DNA of 64,000 nt, from contig CAYMEW010000011.1 in assembly GCA_964389755.1 (NCBI GenBank), positions 1-64,000 on the forward strand, given 5' to 3'. The position numbers and the translations under genes are program-made. Source of the stretch: JBBSUQ01 sp964389755. Its GTDB lineage: Bacteria > Bacteroidota > Bacteroidia > Flavobacteriales_D > Crocinitomicaceae. The notes below the pieces were generated by a model. The model saw nothing but the letters and a program-made list of their open reading frames with translations. It searched no databases and was not told the origin of the DNA. How positions within the stretch are numbered: position 1 is the first letter of the stretch; each line of letters opens with the position of its first letter. This document shows, in pieces, positions 35,517 to 45,220 of this stretch.

Positions 35517-38500
35517 ATGTTATATAAATCGACCTCTTTAAGATTAATTTTTTTATCTCTGTTATGTTTCGGAGGTAACTTCTCTCTCGGACAATTTAAT
35601 TCCAAGCAACTTACAACCGATATTTCTGATCAGATGCTCGATCTCGACCTCAATAATGATGGTCAGGTTGATATTATTTCAATTGGTTATGATTCAATTG
35701 ACGGGCATCCTAATCATTTATATTATTTTGAGAATAATTCGGGTGTTTTCCTTGATCCGGTTCAAATTGGCAACACCCCGCTTGAGAAAAATATCCAATT
35801 GAAGAAAGCGGACATTAATAATGACGGTTTTTCAGATGTGATTTATTTAGACAAAACGGCTGGCGCCGTAAGTGTATACCAAAATCTCCAAAACGGAAGT
35901 CTGTCGGCTCCTATACAAATTATCAGTCAGTTTCCCGAAATTGATGTTGTTGAATTCGCTGATATCGATAATGACAATCAGATCGACATTGTTTTATCCA
36001 GTTTATTCACGGATGAAATTGTATGGTTTAAAAACCAGGGCATGTTTGCGTTCGGAAATGCGCAGACCATCGTAGCTTTAAATCCGGGAAATTATACAAT
36101 ACGATTTACCTTAACTGATTATGATTCAGACGGTGATAAGGATTTGTTTTACATTTCACAAATGACGCAACAACTGATGTTTACTATAAATTTGGGTAGT
36201 GCGGTATTCGATTCACCAGCAGTCATTGATTTTTACATCTCCCTTAGTAATTCTTACGCGCCTATCCTTAATCATATGGACATAAATCAAGACGGCACGG
36301 ATGATCTGGTGGTAAATATGCTTGCTTCCGATGATAATATACTTTGGTATGAGTTTGTTTCGGGGATCATTTCTCCGAGGCACGAATTATCCCCCATTGG
36401 GATGAGTACTTTGTATCACCCTCTGTTTACCATCTATGAGGATTTGAACGGAGACGGGTACAACGAACTCATTCTTGCGGACTGGAATGACATAAAATAT
36501 TTCCCAAATAACGCCGGAACGATCTCTTCGAATCCCGTCACACTTATTTCCAATTTACCGTCGTACATAACAAATATTTCGATTAGAGATTACAATAGCG
36601 ACAATAATCCCGATATTGTAGTTAATGATGCCAATACAGGTATACAATGTTATTCCAACAATACCAATTTCAGTTTCGGCTTGGTTCAGACACTTAGTCC
36701 TGAGATAATAAGGCCTGATTATGTGATTTCATCCGATCTGGATTCTGACGGTTTGACCGATATCGTATTTTTAAAGAACTCCTCGCGTGAGTTGAACTGG
36801 ATGAAAAATTTGGGGAATGATAATTTTGGTCCACCACAAGTATTTTTTACCGTCCCAATTGCTCCCTTATACTTAACACCGGATGTAAAAGAGTTTCAAC
36901 TTGCAGATCTCGATAATGATGGCATACATGATCTCGTGACTCTTAAAGGTATAGGTTCATCGGGGTATATTGAATATTTTAAAGGTACCGGCAATATGGT
37001 GTTTGCTGCGTCAACAGGGATATCCGCAACATCACTGGATGTTTTGAGTTTCAGAATTGCAGACCTTGAGAATGACAATGACTTGGACATTATCTATTAT
37101 TCTTATTATGATAATCAGGTGGGGTTTTATGAAAACCTGGGTGCCGGAGCGTTTAGTGCTGCCCAAATAATTGATAATACCTGCGATAATCCATATGTAA
37201 TAACCGTATCTGATCTTGATAATGACTCTGACCTTGATGTTATTAGTGTTTCTGTTGGAGACAATAAGATGAAGGCACATATAAATACGGGCAATAACAT
37301 GTTCGCAACGCCTGTGGTAATATCCAGTCAGCTATCCGCAAATTCCTATCAAATCTTCTCGGAAGACGCAGATACGGACGGTCTATCAGATATTATTTTG
37401 TCGACGCATGGCGGTAACAAAGTCAGTTGGTTTAAAAATACTGGGAATGGTACTTTTTCCGGTGAAAATATAATCACTACGGGCATGAATCTACCAAACA
37501 TCCAACCTTTCGATTACGATGATGACGGTGATCCGGATATTCTTTGCAAATCAAGTTTCGACCCCAAGGGAACCTATTTACTTGAGAATCTTGGGAACGG
37601 AAATTTTCTTCCCATGGGACCAAAGATTATGAATATTTTGTTTGCAGATGCAACTTTCAATGATTTTGACAACGACGGGGACCTTGATATCGTTTCAAGT
37701 GCTGAAAACCGTCTGTTTTATTCAGAGAATCTTCATAATAAAACCGTTATTGAGGGAAAGATATTCTGCGATTTGAATAATAACGGTGCGTTGGATAGTT
37801 CGGACGTTGGAATGACCGTAGTTGGTATCGGTACTAATCCCGCAGCAAGTTATGTATTTAGTGATAATGTGGGTAATTATCGCATTAGTTTCTACGACTC
37901 ATCACAAGCGTATACAGTTTACACACAGTTACTTCCGAATTGGGATTTGACAACTGATTCATCAACCTACACCGTGTTTGTTGGTCCTGTGCTATCAGAG
38001 ATAGACAGTCTCAATTTTGGTTTTTATCCGGCTGTAGTGGCAGATTCCATTTCAGCACAACTTATTGGTGGTCTTCCGAGATGTAATGATACGATTAATT
38101 ACTGGCTGAATGTCAGAAATCACGGAACATCTATTCCTTCAGGAGTTATCAGCCTGGATTTGGATACTAATTTAATCTACGTATCTGCTAATCCTCTTCC
38201 TGACTCTGTTTCCAACGGAATTTATTACTGGAATTACGAAGATCTGTTTTACTTTAATGATACAGCGATTAAAATTCATGTAGCAACTCCGGATTTCACG
38301 TTTTCCGGGGAGGAATTCGTCTCAGGTTCCGAGGTTACGGTACTGGACAATTTGGGTAACGTGGTTTACGTGACACAGGATACTCTGCGTCAGACGCTTG
38401 TATGCGCATACGACCCTAATGATAAATCGTCTGAGCCCAATGGGATCGGCTATCATGGTTATGTTAATCAGTTGAACGAAATAGAATATTTAATACGATT

Positions 38501-39488
38501 TCAAAATACAGGAACCGATACCGCTAAACTAATTGTGATTCGTGATCAACTGGATCCGCATCTGGATTGGTCATCTTTGCGGCCAGTCAGCGGAAGTCAT
38601 GATTTTAATGTAACGGTAGATACATCCGGATTAGTGACATTCACTTTTTCGGATATCTATTTACCGGATAGTAATGTGAATGAACTGGCAAGCCACGGTT
38701 ACGTTTCTTACAGGATAAACGCCAATGAAAATCTTCCTGCCGGTACGGTTGTTTCAAACCATGCGGAAATTTATTTCGATGAGAATCCCGCGGTACTCAC
38801 CAATTATAAAGTACTGACGCTTTTCAATTGCGAATCCTTATTCGCAGGTGCTCCTCAATCGAACGATATATTTTGTGCAAATGATTCGATCCAATTCGGG
38901 ATCGATTACCCGGAAACACACTATGAGTGGCAAAGTTTATCTCCTTCCTCCACAGATGACGGTGCGCAAGTAACTATTCATCCCCAAACAATAGGAATGA
39001 ATTCTTATACTGTTTATGCAGAAAATGCGATTTGTAGCTTGGACTCGGTAGTTTCGTTCAATGTTTCGTCTGTTTCCGTCTTTTCTGAAGGTGAAGTGGA
39101 GATTTGTGAAGGAGACAGCATCATGATTTACAATGTATATCAAAGCTTAGCAGGGATTTATTCGGATACTTTACAAAATCAGTTCGGTTGCGATTCAGTG
39201 GTTGTTAAAGAATTAATTGTTGAGACTTGCCTCGGTACTAAAGAATTAACGTACAACTCTCCAAAAATTTATCCAAACCCAACTGAAGGTAAAATATATG
39301 CCGATTTTGTGCAGCCGTTTAATGGAGTAATAATAATTCGGGATATAACCGGAAAAGATTGTTTTGTTCAAAAATACGTTAATAAACAGAATTTGGAAAT
39401 ATGGCTTGCGGGACAAACGGGTATTTATTTTCTGGAGATTCGTGAGGCAGGAAAAGTTAAAAGAATTTATAAATTAGTAAAATACTAG
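35517..39488 (+). CDS. T9SS cargo: FG-GAP/VCBS repeat protein with type-A sorting domain
   Basis: 1323 residues. Signal peptide (MLYKSTSLRLIFLSLLCFGGNFSLGQ); a beta-propeller region of FG-GAP/VCBS repeats (30-740) full of Ca-binding DxDNDGxxD loops; an SdrD-B-like linker (745-850); a DUF7619-type domain (about 960-1110, starting CAYDPNDKSSEPNG and ending in NHAEIYFDENPAV); an Ig-like module; and a C-terminal type-A sorting domain (YPNPTEGKIYADF ... TGIYFLEIREAG ... KLVKY). It is exported by the T9SS and attached or released at the surface. AT-richer than its right-hand neighbours. Substrate of the propeller unknown. Confidence 0.88.
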   Translation: MLYKSTSLRLIFLSLLCFGGNFSLGQFNSKQLTTDISDQMLDLDLNNDGQVDIISIGYDSIDGHPNHLYYFENNSGVFLDPVQIGNTPLEKNIQLKKADINNDGFSDVIYLDKTAGAVSVYQNLQNGSLSAPIQIISQFPEIDVVEFADIDNDNQIDIVLSSLFTDEIVWFKNQGMFAFGNAQTIVALNPGNYTIRFTLTDYDSDGDKDLFYISQMTQQLMFTINLGSAVFDSPAVIDFYISLSNSYAPILNHMDINQDGTDDLVVNMLASDDNILWYEFVSGIISPRHELSPIGMSTLYHPLFTIYEDLNGDGYNELILADWNDIKYFPNNAGTISSNPVTLISNLPSYITNISIRDYNSDNNPDIVVNDANTGIQCYSNNTNFSFGLVQTLSPEIIRPDYVISSDLDSDGLTDIVFLKNSSRELNWMKNLGNDNFGPPQVFFTVPIAPLYLTPDVKEFQLADLDNDGIHDLVTLKGIGSSGYIEYFKGTGNMVFAASTGISATSLDVLSFRIADLENDNDLDIIYYSYYDNQVGFYENLGAGAFSAAQIIDNTCDNPYVITVSDLDNDSDLDVISVSVGDNKMKAHINTGNNMFATPVVISSQLSANSYQIFSEDADTDGLSDIILSTHGGNKVSWFKNTGNGTFSGENIITTGMNLPNIQPFDYDDDGDPDILCKSSFDPKGTYLLENLGNGNFLPMGPKIMNILFADATFNDFDNDGDLDIVSSAENRLFYSENLHNKTVIEGKIFCDLNNNGALDSSDVGMTVVGIGTNPAASYVFSDNVGNYRISFYDSSQAYTVYTQLLPNWDLTTDSSTYTVFVGPVLSEIDSLNFGFYPAVVADSISAQLIGGLPRCNDTINYWLNVRNHGTSIPSGVISLDLDTNLIYVSANPLPDSVSNGIYYWNYEDLFYFNDTAIKIHVATPDFTFSGEEFVSGSEVTVLDNLGNVVYVTQDTLRQTLVCAYDPNDKSSEPNGIGYHGYVNQLNEIEYLIRFQNTGTDTAKLIVIRDQLDPHLDWSSLRPVSGSHDFNVTVDTSGLVTFTFSDIYLPDSNVNELASHGYVSYRINANENLPAGTVVSNHAEIYFDENPAVLTNYKVLTLFNCESLFAGAPQSNDIFCANDSIQFGIDYPETHYEWQSLSPSSTDDGAQVTIHPQTIGMNSYTVYAENAICSLDSVVSFNVSSVSVFSEGEVEICEGDSIMIYNVYQSLAGIYSDTLQNQFGCDSVVVKELIVETCLGTKELTYNSPKIYPNPTEGKIYADFVQPFNGVIIIRDITGKDCFVQKYVNKQNLEIWLAGQTGIYFLEIREAGKVKRIYKLVKY

Positions 39489-39682
39489 TCTCCTTTAAGA
39501 AAATAATAGGCACCTTGGCGTTTTCGCTGGCAAATGTTTGAATACCTTAATTTTCAGTTTGATTAATTTGAACTGAGACCTTTTCATGAAAATGCGAATT
39601 ACTGGTACCGGGATATGGATCAGGAAGCCATGAAATGAGACGTGGAGTGTGGCTGCTTTAAAAAATCTGTCAGGCACGAAGA

Positions 39683-40654
39683 TTAGCGGATATAGACTGT
39701 ATATATTCTTTTTCGACTGTTTTTACTGAAGTCTAAAGTTACATTCGGATTTTTTTTACGGCACATTTTTTTGAAGCGACGTATGTCCCTACAAGACAAT
39801 TTCTTTTGGGTTTCGATGTTAAAATCGAATTCTATTCCTTTTTCGATCATGCAAGGTGGAGGGAGAATTGGCTTTAGCAGTTTCAGGCTCAGTTTGATAA
39901 ATCGCGGGTGCTCTAGCAGGCAAAGATTTTCAAGTCCACCACGAAAAAAAAGCGGTTCGCTATCCATGTCGTGATTTATTTGTATTTCCAGCAAATTCGG
40001 GAGAGCCCCCCAGGAACGAGGGATCGAATCGATATAACAGTTGTAGATCATAATGAGTTCAAGAGAATCCAATTCGCCAATTTTGTGATAGGGAAAAATT
40101 GTTTTTTCGGGAATCCAACTTATGAAAAGTGTCTTTAGGTTCTTTAGTTCGAATATCGGGTCGCTTTCTGCTACCGTAATTGGCGAATCTTCAAAGAAAA
40201 TCCCTAAGGAAGTCAGTTTTGGCAATTGTATTAAACTCTTGGTCGAAATAGACTTTCCGAATGTGAAATCAAGTTCCGACAGGGCATTAAAACCGGTTAA
40301 CTCTAACTGATAAGCAGATTGAAGGTTCATGTACACCAACTGAGGAAGTGTTCCGAGTTCATTTAAAAAATGCACCTGGAAAAGCGAATCTTTCGGTTTA
40401 TCCGATTTAAACCGTGAAAATGACAGATAGATTGACTCGAGGTTTTTAAACTCCTTTATTGAAAAGCCGCCCGTAATAGCCGAATCAATCATCCCAATGT
40501 CTTTAAAACCAATATGTAAATCTGTGATCGCAAGTTTATCTTCATCTGTGAGTGCTGTATAATCGGAATAAGTGATTATACTAACGGTCCGTTGTGCTTT
40601 TGCGGAAATGGCCAACACCAAAAATACGCAGATTAGAATTAGTTTATTAGGCAA
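39683..40654 (-). CDS. Secreted leucine-rich-repeat-like protein
   Basis: Starts at TTG 40654 because no in-frame ATG precedes the signal peptide (MPNKLILICVFLVLAISAKAQ). The mature protein has irregular LRR units (FKNLESIYLSFSRFKS, LPQLVYMNLQSAYQLEL, LPKLTSLGIFFEDSPI, LKNLKTLFISWIPEK, LDSLELIMIYNCYIDSI, LPNLLEIQINHDM) and a basic Lys/Arg-rich C-terminal tail with CRDIRRFKKMCRKKN. It is the second LRR-type secreted protein in the window but is not a close copy of the one at 33136. Function unknown. Confidence 0.65.
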   Translation of the reverse strand: MPNKLILICVFLVLAISAKAQRTVSIITYSDYTALTDEDKLAITDLHIGFKDIGMIDSAITGGFSIKEFKNLESIYLSFSRFKSDKPKDSLFQVHFLNELGTLPQLVYMNLQSAYQLELTGFNALSELDFTFGKSISTKSLIQLPKLTSLGIFFEDSPITVAESDPIFELKNLKTLFISWIPEKTIFPYHKIGELDSLELIMIYNCYIDSIPRSWGALPNLLEIQINHDMDSEPLFFRGGLENLCLLEHPRFIKLSLKLLKPILPPPCMIEKGIEFDFNIETQKKLSCRDIRRFKKMCRKKNPNVTLDFSKNSRKRIYTVYIR

Positions 40655-40799
40655 TTTTTGATCTGTTAATTTGTCTTCTAAAATAGCAAATTCTCTGAAA
40701 TAAAGGTAATGGCAGTTGAGTACTACCGCTTATTTCTTTTCATTCCGTGCAACCCGGCTCATTGTTCTTCATACTATCCTGATTATCATCCGAAAGAAA

Positions 40800-40825
40800 G
40801 ATGGGAATACCCGGGTATTCCCATC
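40800..40825 (-). terminator. 26-bp perfect palindrome behind the monooxygenase gene
   Basis: GATGGGAATACCC/GGGTATTCCCATC, a 13-bp perfect inverted repeat, two bases past the gene's stop on the minus strand and followed on that strand by TTTCTTTC, a fair U-rich tail. Likely the intrinsic terminator of the operon, although the extruded loop would need to open a few base pairs. Confidence 0.6.
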
Positions 40826-40827
40826 AG

Positions 40828-41991
40828 TCAGGCTTTTAAGCGCTCAAACAGTTGCAGCATCTCTTTAAGCGCATTCTCGGAGTGCATGCGTTCGCCGTTT
40901 TCGAGTGATTCGAGCGCAGCGGCTGCCGAGCGACTGCGCATTTCTGTTTCAAAATGAGCAATTGCTTCCTCTAAAGAGAGATAAGTGCCGGAAGTAAGGG
41001 ATTCACTGAGTTCCAGGGCGTCGCGCATGGCCATATTCACGCCTTCACCGGCAAAGGGTGGCATGACGTGTGCCGCGTCTCCGAGCATGGTGAGATTCGG
41101 CAGTGCCTTCCATTCCTCGTTCGGTGGCATGCAGTAGATCGGCCGCGGGATTGCCGGAAGGTCCATGTTTTCGAATAATTCGAGCCAAAAATCGACCCAT
41201 TCGGGATAGGTTCTCTGAAACCAGGCCCGCAGTTCCGACTTATCTGAATAATCCGCGATGAGGTTTTGCGGTATTTCTTCCGTTTTGATACTCGTATAGA
41301 AACCGATCTCTCCGTTTGCTTTGTGACCGCCGAGGATGCATTTTTCGCCGCCAAAAGCCATGACCTTCCCGCCTTTTAGGAAAGCGGAGATACCCGGTGC
41401 TTTTCGGGCCGCATTCCGAATGTTAAATTCGATCATCGTAATACCGGAATAGAATGGTTTGATATCCGTGATATACGGACGGATCTTTGAATTCGCACCG
41501 TCTGCGGCAATTACGAGGTCTGCATAAGCCTTTCGACCGTCCGCAAAGTGCAATTGCCACCCGTCATTTTGGTTTTCCATACACAGAAAGTGGCTGTTCC
41601 AAACAACTGTTCCGGGTTCCAGGGAATCCAGGAGTATTTTTCGTAGTGCACCACGATCAATTTCGGGTCGGAAAGAAGGGTTTCCGAAATCTTCTTCGGG
41701 TTTGCCGTCGTGATCGCTCAGGAACAGTTCGGCCCGTTCGTTTACGATGATTTTCCGGTCGGCGCCCGGGAGGAAGTGCTGTTGAAAGGCTTCGATCAGA
41801 CCTGCGACCTCGAGGGCTGCCAAACCGGAATTTTCGTGCAGGTCGAGCGGGGAGCCCTGTACGCGTGCGTGTTCGTCCATATCGCGTTCGTAAACCGTTA
41901 CCCGAATACCTTTGAGTTGTAAAAGCCGCGCCAGCGTAAGTCCGCCGGGTCCGCCGCCAATGATCGCTACTTGTTTATTTTGTAATAACAT
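40828..41991 (-). CDS. TetX-like FAD-dependent monooxygenase
   Basis: 387 residues, the size of Tet(X). FAD-binding GGGPGG (12-17) with Glu35, a DLHENSG segment, DRGALRKILL (Arg113), and GDAAHVMPPFAGEGVN (Asp305), all close to the Tet(X) counterparts. Such enzymes hydroxylate aromatic or polyketide compounds with NADPH and O2. However, the Tet(X) segment ALHFGISFK, which contacts tetracycline through His234 and Gly236, is here EIGFYTSIK (G230, Y232), so tetracycline is not assured as substrate. It is the last gene of an operon with an AraC regulator and an SRPBCC protein. Confidence 0.85.
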   Translation of the reverse strand: MLLQNKQVAIIGGGPGGLTLARLLQLKGIRVTVYERDMDEHARVQGSPLDLHENSGLAALEVAGLIEAFQQHFLPGADRKIIVNERAELFLSDHDGKPEEDFGNPSFRPEIDRGALRKILLDSLEPGTVVWNSHFLCMENQNDGWQLHFADGRKAYADLVIAADGANSKIRPYITDIKPFYSGITMIEFNIRNAARKAPGISAFLKGGKVMAFGGEKCILGGHKANGEIGFYTSIKTEEIPQNLIADYSDKSELRAWFQRTYPEWVDFWLELFENMDLPAIPRPIYCMPPNEEWKALPNLTMLGDAAHVMPPFAGEGVNMAMRDALELSESLTSGTYLSLEEAIAHFETEMRSRSAAAALESLENGERMHSENALKEMLQLFERLKA

Positions 41992-42021
41992 GACCGTAAG
42001 AATTTAAATTACGGTGCAAAC

Positions 42022-42777
42022 TTATTTCGCTTTGAGGGTTGAAAATTGTATAAATCGGTCATCCTTATTCTTTCGAAGCATTTTAGGGGACACGCCGGAC
42101 AATTTTTTAACTTCCCGGATAAAGTGCGACTGATCTGCAAAATTCTCTTCCGGGAAGAGTTTTCCGGCCTTAATGTGATCGAAGGAGGCACGGAACCGCA
42201 AAATGTTGCAGTAGCTTTTGAGGGAAAGTCCGAACTGTTGTGTGAAATAACGGTTGATCTGGCGACTGCTCCAGGCCGCGCTTTCAGCAAGTTCGTGAAC
42301 AGTAAGATCGCCCTTTTCGGCATAAAGCCGTTCGAAGAGTTTTTGTTTCCTGGGGTCTATACTTTCCGGCAGCTTCGAGCAGATATGCCGTGTAGCCTTT
42401 TGGCAGAACGGTTCGAAATTTTCGAGGTCTGCTTCGCCAAACCCCCAAAAATCGGAGGGGAGGTGTTCCGCATAGTCGATAAGTCCGGCGATCGGTCTTT
42501 GAAGCATGTATTCACAGGCCGGCAACTTAAAGCTGATCGCAAACAGGGTGGTTCCGGCATCGAGTACGGCCTGATCCGGGTGCGTTTCGAGCCCGGAAAG
42601 TGTAATGTGAAACGATTCCGCCGCCGAACGCGAAAAAGTCAGGTCGACGCGTCCGTCCGGTAAGATAATTACGGTTTTTCCATGATTGGATCGATTTTCC
42701 AGCATCCAGAAACTTTCGACAAAGCTGGCAATTTCCGCTGCGGGAGGCAAGATCCTGAAGTAAAGGTCACTGTCCAT
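42022..42777 (-). CDS. AraC-family transcriptional regulator
   Basis: I start at ATG 42777 (MDSDLYFRILPP); a TTG at 42801 would overlap the upstream gene by four bases and add eight residues. An N-terminal DUF6597-type sensing domain (10-130) precedes an AraC HTH pair (150-240): ELAESAAWSSRQINRYFTQQFGLSLKSYC and the second helix-turn-helix ending FIREVKKLSGVSPKML. It probably controls the SRPBCC-AraC-monooxygenase operon in which it sits. The effector is unknown. Confidence 0.85.
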   Translation of the reverse strand: MDSDLYFRILPPAAEIASFVESFWMLENRSNHGKTVIILPDGRVDLTFSRSAAESFHITLSGLETHPDQAVLDAGTTLFAISFKLPACEYMLQRPIAGLIDYAEHLPSDFWGFGEADLENFEPFCQKATRHICSKLPESIDPRKQKLFERLYAEKGDLTVHELAESAAWSSRQINRYFTQQFGLSLKSYCNILRFRASFDHIKAGKLFPEENFADQSHFIREVKKLSGVSPKMLRKNKDDRFIQFSTLKAK

Positions 42778-42797
42778 GAATTCAGGTGCGCAAATTA

Positions 42798-43220
42798 TCA
42801 ATTCCCCTCCACGAGGTCTTTCAATGCTTTTAAAACCGGGTTTTCATCCTGTTGAGGTGCTTCCTGTACCGCACCCGGGCGGTTGTCTTCCTGTGTAATT
42901 TCAAGTTTTGTTTTTCCGTCTGATTCAGTCAGGACATATTTCATTACAAAGTAGTTTTCCGGCTTGTCTTCCAGGTCCGGCCGCGGAGCAAAAAGCTCGT
43001 AACTCAGTTGTTTTTCAGGCTCGAACTCCAGTACGGTTCCCCATTGCCGGAAAACTTTACCATTCCATTCGGTCGCAAATTCGATCGGGCTATCGATGTC
43101 CCAGGTTGTTTTAAGATCACTTCCGAACTGCCAGCGTTTGACCATTTCCGGTTGTGTGAGTGCCTGCCAGACCTTTTCCGGCGATGCGAAGATTGTAATG
43201 GAAGAAATATTTTTTGGCAT
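42798..43220 (-). CDS. SRPBCC (AHSA1-like) domain protein
   Basis: 140 residues beginning MPKNISSITIFASPEKVWQALTQPEMVKRW, the standard opening of START/Bet v1-like AHSA1 proteins, then EWNGKVFRQWGTVLEFEPEKQLSYELF and a C-terminal helix. These fold around a hydrophobic cavity and bind small ligands; some are Hsp90 co-chaperone-like. First gene of the operon with the AraC regulator and the flavin monooxygenase, so it may bind the same aromatic or polyketide compound. The cavity ligand is unknown. Confidence 0.85.
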   Translation of the reverse strand: MPKNISSITIFASPEKVWQALTQPEMVKRWQFGSDLKTTWDIDSPIEFATEWNGKVFRQWGTVLEFEPEKQLSYELFAPRPDLEDKPENYFVMKYVLTESDGKTKLEITQEDNRPGAVQEAPQQDENPVLKALKDLVEGN

Positions 43221-43348
43221 GTTGACACTAATTGAGATACGACGAATGTACGATTTTCCATGGATACAGCTTCGGTGGATTTAAAGTAAAGGAGCATTCC
43301 GGATGCTTCTTTGTCGCAATCTTAATTTTCCTGTAGGCAGGATATGCT

Positions 43349-43903
43349 TCACACCCGGTTCGTGATCGCTTCGTTTTTCGGATACTTTCGCTTCAGAATC
43401 AATGCGCTGATGAGTGTCACGAGCAAACCTATCGGCACGATCTCCATATACGTAAAGAGGATATTGACAATCGGGTTTTTGTACAGTTCGGCAAATTCTT
43501 CCATTTCCGCAGCTTGCTTGCTGACCTCCTCAGCACTGGCTCCGCCGGCCTTTAACTCTTCGAGTGTAAACGTTATGTATTTGTCCATGAAGTCGGGAAC
43601 AAAATACAGGAAATCGACCAGCCAGGCGAGCGCGTACATCGTGGAAGCAATCAACATGATCAGTGCACCGATCTTAAAAGCCTTTCCAAAACTGATGACA
43701 CCGCCGTTGTATTTATCCCGGTAATTGCGGATTCCGACGAATACGAGCGCGAAGGCCAGCAGCATGGAGGCATAACCGATCAGCATGCTTGTTCCCATGT
43801 CCACGCTTCCTTCGCAATGGCTGAAATAACTCATTGAAACGAGCATCAGTACCGAAACGATGGTACCTGAGATGAGTCCGTGGATCAAAATGTTCTTTTT
43901 CAT
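43349..43903 (-). CDS. DUF4199 family membrane protein
   Basis: 184 residues with four membrane helices (about 5-27, 38-58, 75-100 and 145-168) and the conserved family core FVGIRNYRDKYNGGVISFGKAFKIG between helices 2 and 3; the periplasmic stretch is Glu- and Ala-rich. DUF4199 is specific to Bacteroidota and of unknown function. It is 111 bases behind a membrane-anchored LuxR-type regulator on the same strand, a pairing that seems common in this phylum. Confidence 0.85.
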   Translation of the reverse strand: MKKNILIHGLISGTIVSVLMLVSMSYFSHCEGSVDMGTSMLIGYASMLLAFALVFVGIRNYRDKYNGGVISFGKAFKIGALIMLIASTMYALAWLVDFLYFVPDFMDKYITFTLEELKAGGASAEEVSKQAAEMEEFAELYKNPIVNILFTYMEIVPIGLLVTLISALILKRKYPKNEAITNRV

Positions 43904-44014
43904 TTTATAGATTTTAATTTGACTGCAAAAGTGAGTTTCTCCTGCTTTTTACCACTCATACTTTCGGACAATTTTTCGCATTTCGCGCAGATGTCCCAAA
44001 GTATGAAGCACGCT

Positions 44015-44494
44015 TTAACCGATGATTCCCAGCTGTCTGGCTCTTTCAACAGCCTGAGTCCTTCTTTTGACGTCCAGTTTTTCAAAAATATTCCGGTTGT
44101 GCGTTTTAACTGTACTTAGCGACACAAAAATCGCTGATGCGATCTCCTGGTTGCTGTGCCCGCGAGCCATCAGGTCCAGTATCTCCAGTTCGCGTTTACT
44201 GATCGCAAGCTCATCGATCTGTGCGCTATCGGGAACAAAGTTTTCTCCCGGCGTCAGGTAGATCTTCTTTTCCACCACCTGTGTTTCGATTTTCGGTTTG
44301 GATAGCTTAAGCGCAAGCCAGATCCCGAGGCCCGTAAAAATAAGCGCGATCAATCCTGCGTAAATTTCAAAAGCATGTCTGAAGAGGATAAAACGCAATT
44401 CAAGCCAGCGGAGCAGAAATGCCAGGAACGCAAGGCTCAGACCGTAAATAAGTACGAATTTATAACGTTGCCAAACCGATCGGTCCTCTTTCAT
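44015..44494 (-). CDS. Membrane-anchored LuxR-type HTH regulator
   Basis: Starting at ATG 44494 (159 residues; a longer frame upstream looks non-coding). Two membrane helices (12-30 and 40-63) followed by a cytoplasmic linker and a complete LuxR/GerE HTH (95-155): SKRELEILDLMARGHSNQEIASAIFVSLSTVKTHNRNIFEKLDVKRRTQAV. It has no receiver domain, so it senses something through the membrane or is released. Followed by the DUF4199 gene, its likely partner or target. Confidence 0.85.
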   Translation of the reverse strand: MKEDRSVWQRYKFVLIYGLSLAFLAFLLRWLELRFILFRHAFEIYAGLIALIFTGLGIWLALKLSKPKIETQVVEKKIYLTPGENFVPDSAQIDELAISKRELEILDLMARGHSNQEIASAIFVSLSTVKTHNRNIFEKLDVKRRTQAVERARQLGIIG

Positions 44495-44626
44495 AATGCA
44501 AATTTCCGAAATATTCTGTGAATAGGAACTTTTGAAGAAAAGTTGCCTTCCTAAAGTAGTGCGAAATTTTTCCGAATTGTTTATTTTCAGGGTTTCATAG
44601 TAAATAAGGAGGCAAAAAGTAATATT

Positions 44627-45199
44627 ATGCAAACGGCTATCAAATACATTGAGTTAAAAAGTGGTTATAACGACAGCGGACCGGCGTGGATCGGGCTTGT
44701 GAGCACTTCCAAAACAGGTAAAACGCTCTATTTTAACGGAAAGGCATTTCAAAGCCTGAAAGGTAGCGGAATTTATGCAAATTACTACGACCTTGAGACG
44801 GGAGAGGAGTACTGGATCTCCGGCGTAAAGAAAAACGGGTGTGACCGACACTGGGCCGGAGGCGGACCGATTTTCATTGAAAGACGCGTACAGGATATGT
44901 ACAGAGAACTCTTAAATATCCGTGAGCTTGACAGTTCTAAATACATTCCGGTCACAGTGATCGAAGAACCTCCGATCGAGAAGATCCGCGAATTCGAAAA
45001 TCAACTGGTTTCACGGGAGATTCCCGAAGAAGAACTTTGTTTCAAAGCACCTCACAAACTTAATGACACGGATCTGTCCCGGGTAATTACGCATTTAAAT
45101 GTTTCGGAGCGCGAGGCAAAATACAATAAGGGACGCAGAGCCACAAAAAGCCTGAGACTTCAATTTGAGGCTGAAGTTGAAAAACGTTCGACACTTTAG
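44627..45199 (+). CDS. Conserved hypothetical protein, 190 residues
   Basis: ATG 44627, with AAGGAGG at 44606-44612 (a long spacing). No signal peptide or membrane helices. The first 95 residues form a compact beta-rich domain (KYIELKSGYNDSGPAWIGLVSTSKTGKTLYFNGKAFQ ... GEEYWISGVKKNGCDRHWAGGGPIFIER) that I have a vague memory of seeing in Bacteroidota genomes without function; the rest is helical and charged. Ends with a shared terminator. Function unknown. Confidence 0.6.
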   Translation: MQTAIKYIELKSGYNDSGPAWIGLVSTSKTGKTLYFNGKAFQSLKGSGIYANYYDLETGEEYWISGVKKNGCDRHWAGGGPIFIERRVQDMYRELLNIRELDSSKYIPVTVIEEPPIEKIREFENQLVSREIPEEELCFKAPHKLNDTDLSRVITHLNVSEREAKYNKGRRATKSLRLQFEAEVEKRSTL

Positions 45200-45220
45200 T
45201 TTGCTCCGTTTCCCAGTCAA

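Noticed and set aside
40828..41991. Calling the flavoprotein a tetracycline-resistance gene
   Set aside because: The two residues contacting tetracycline in Tet(X) are changed, so resistance cannot be claimed from sequence.
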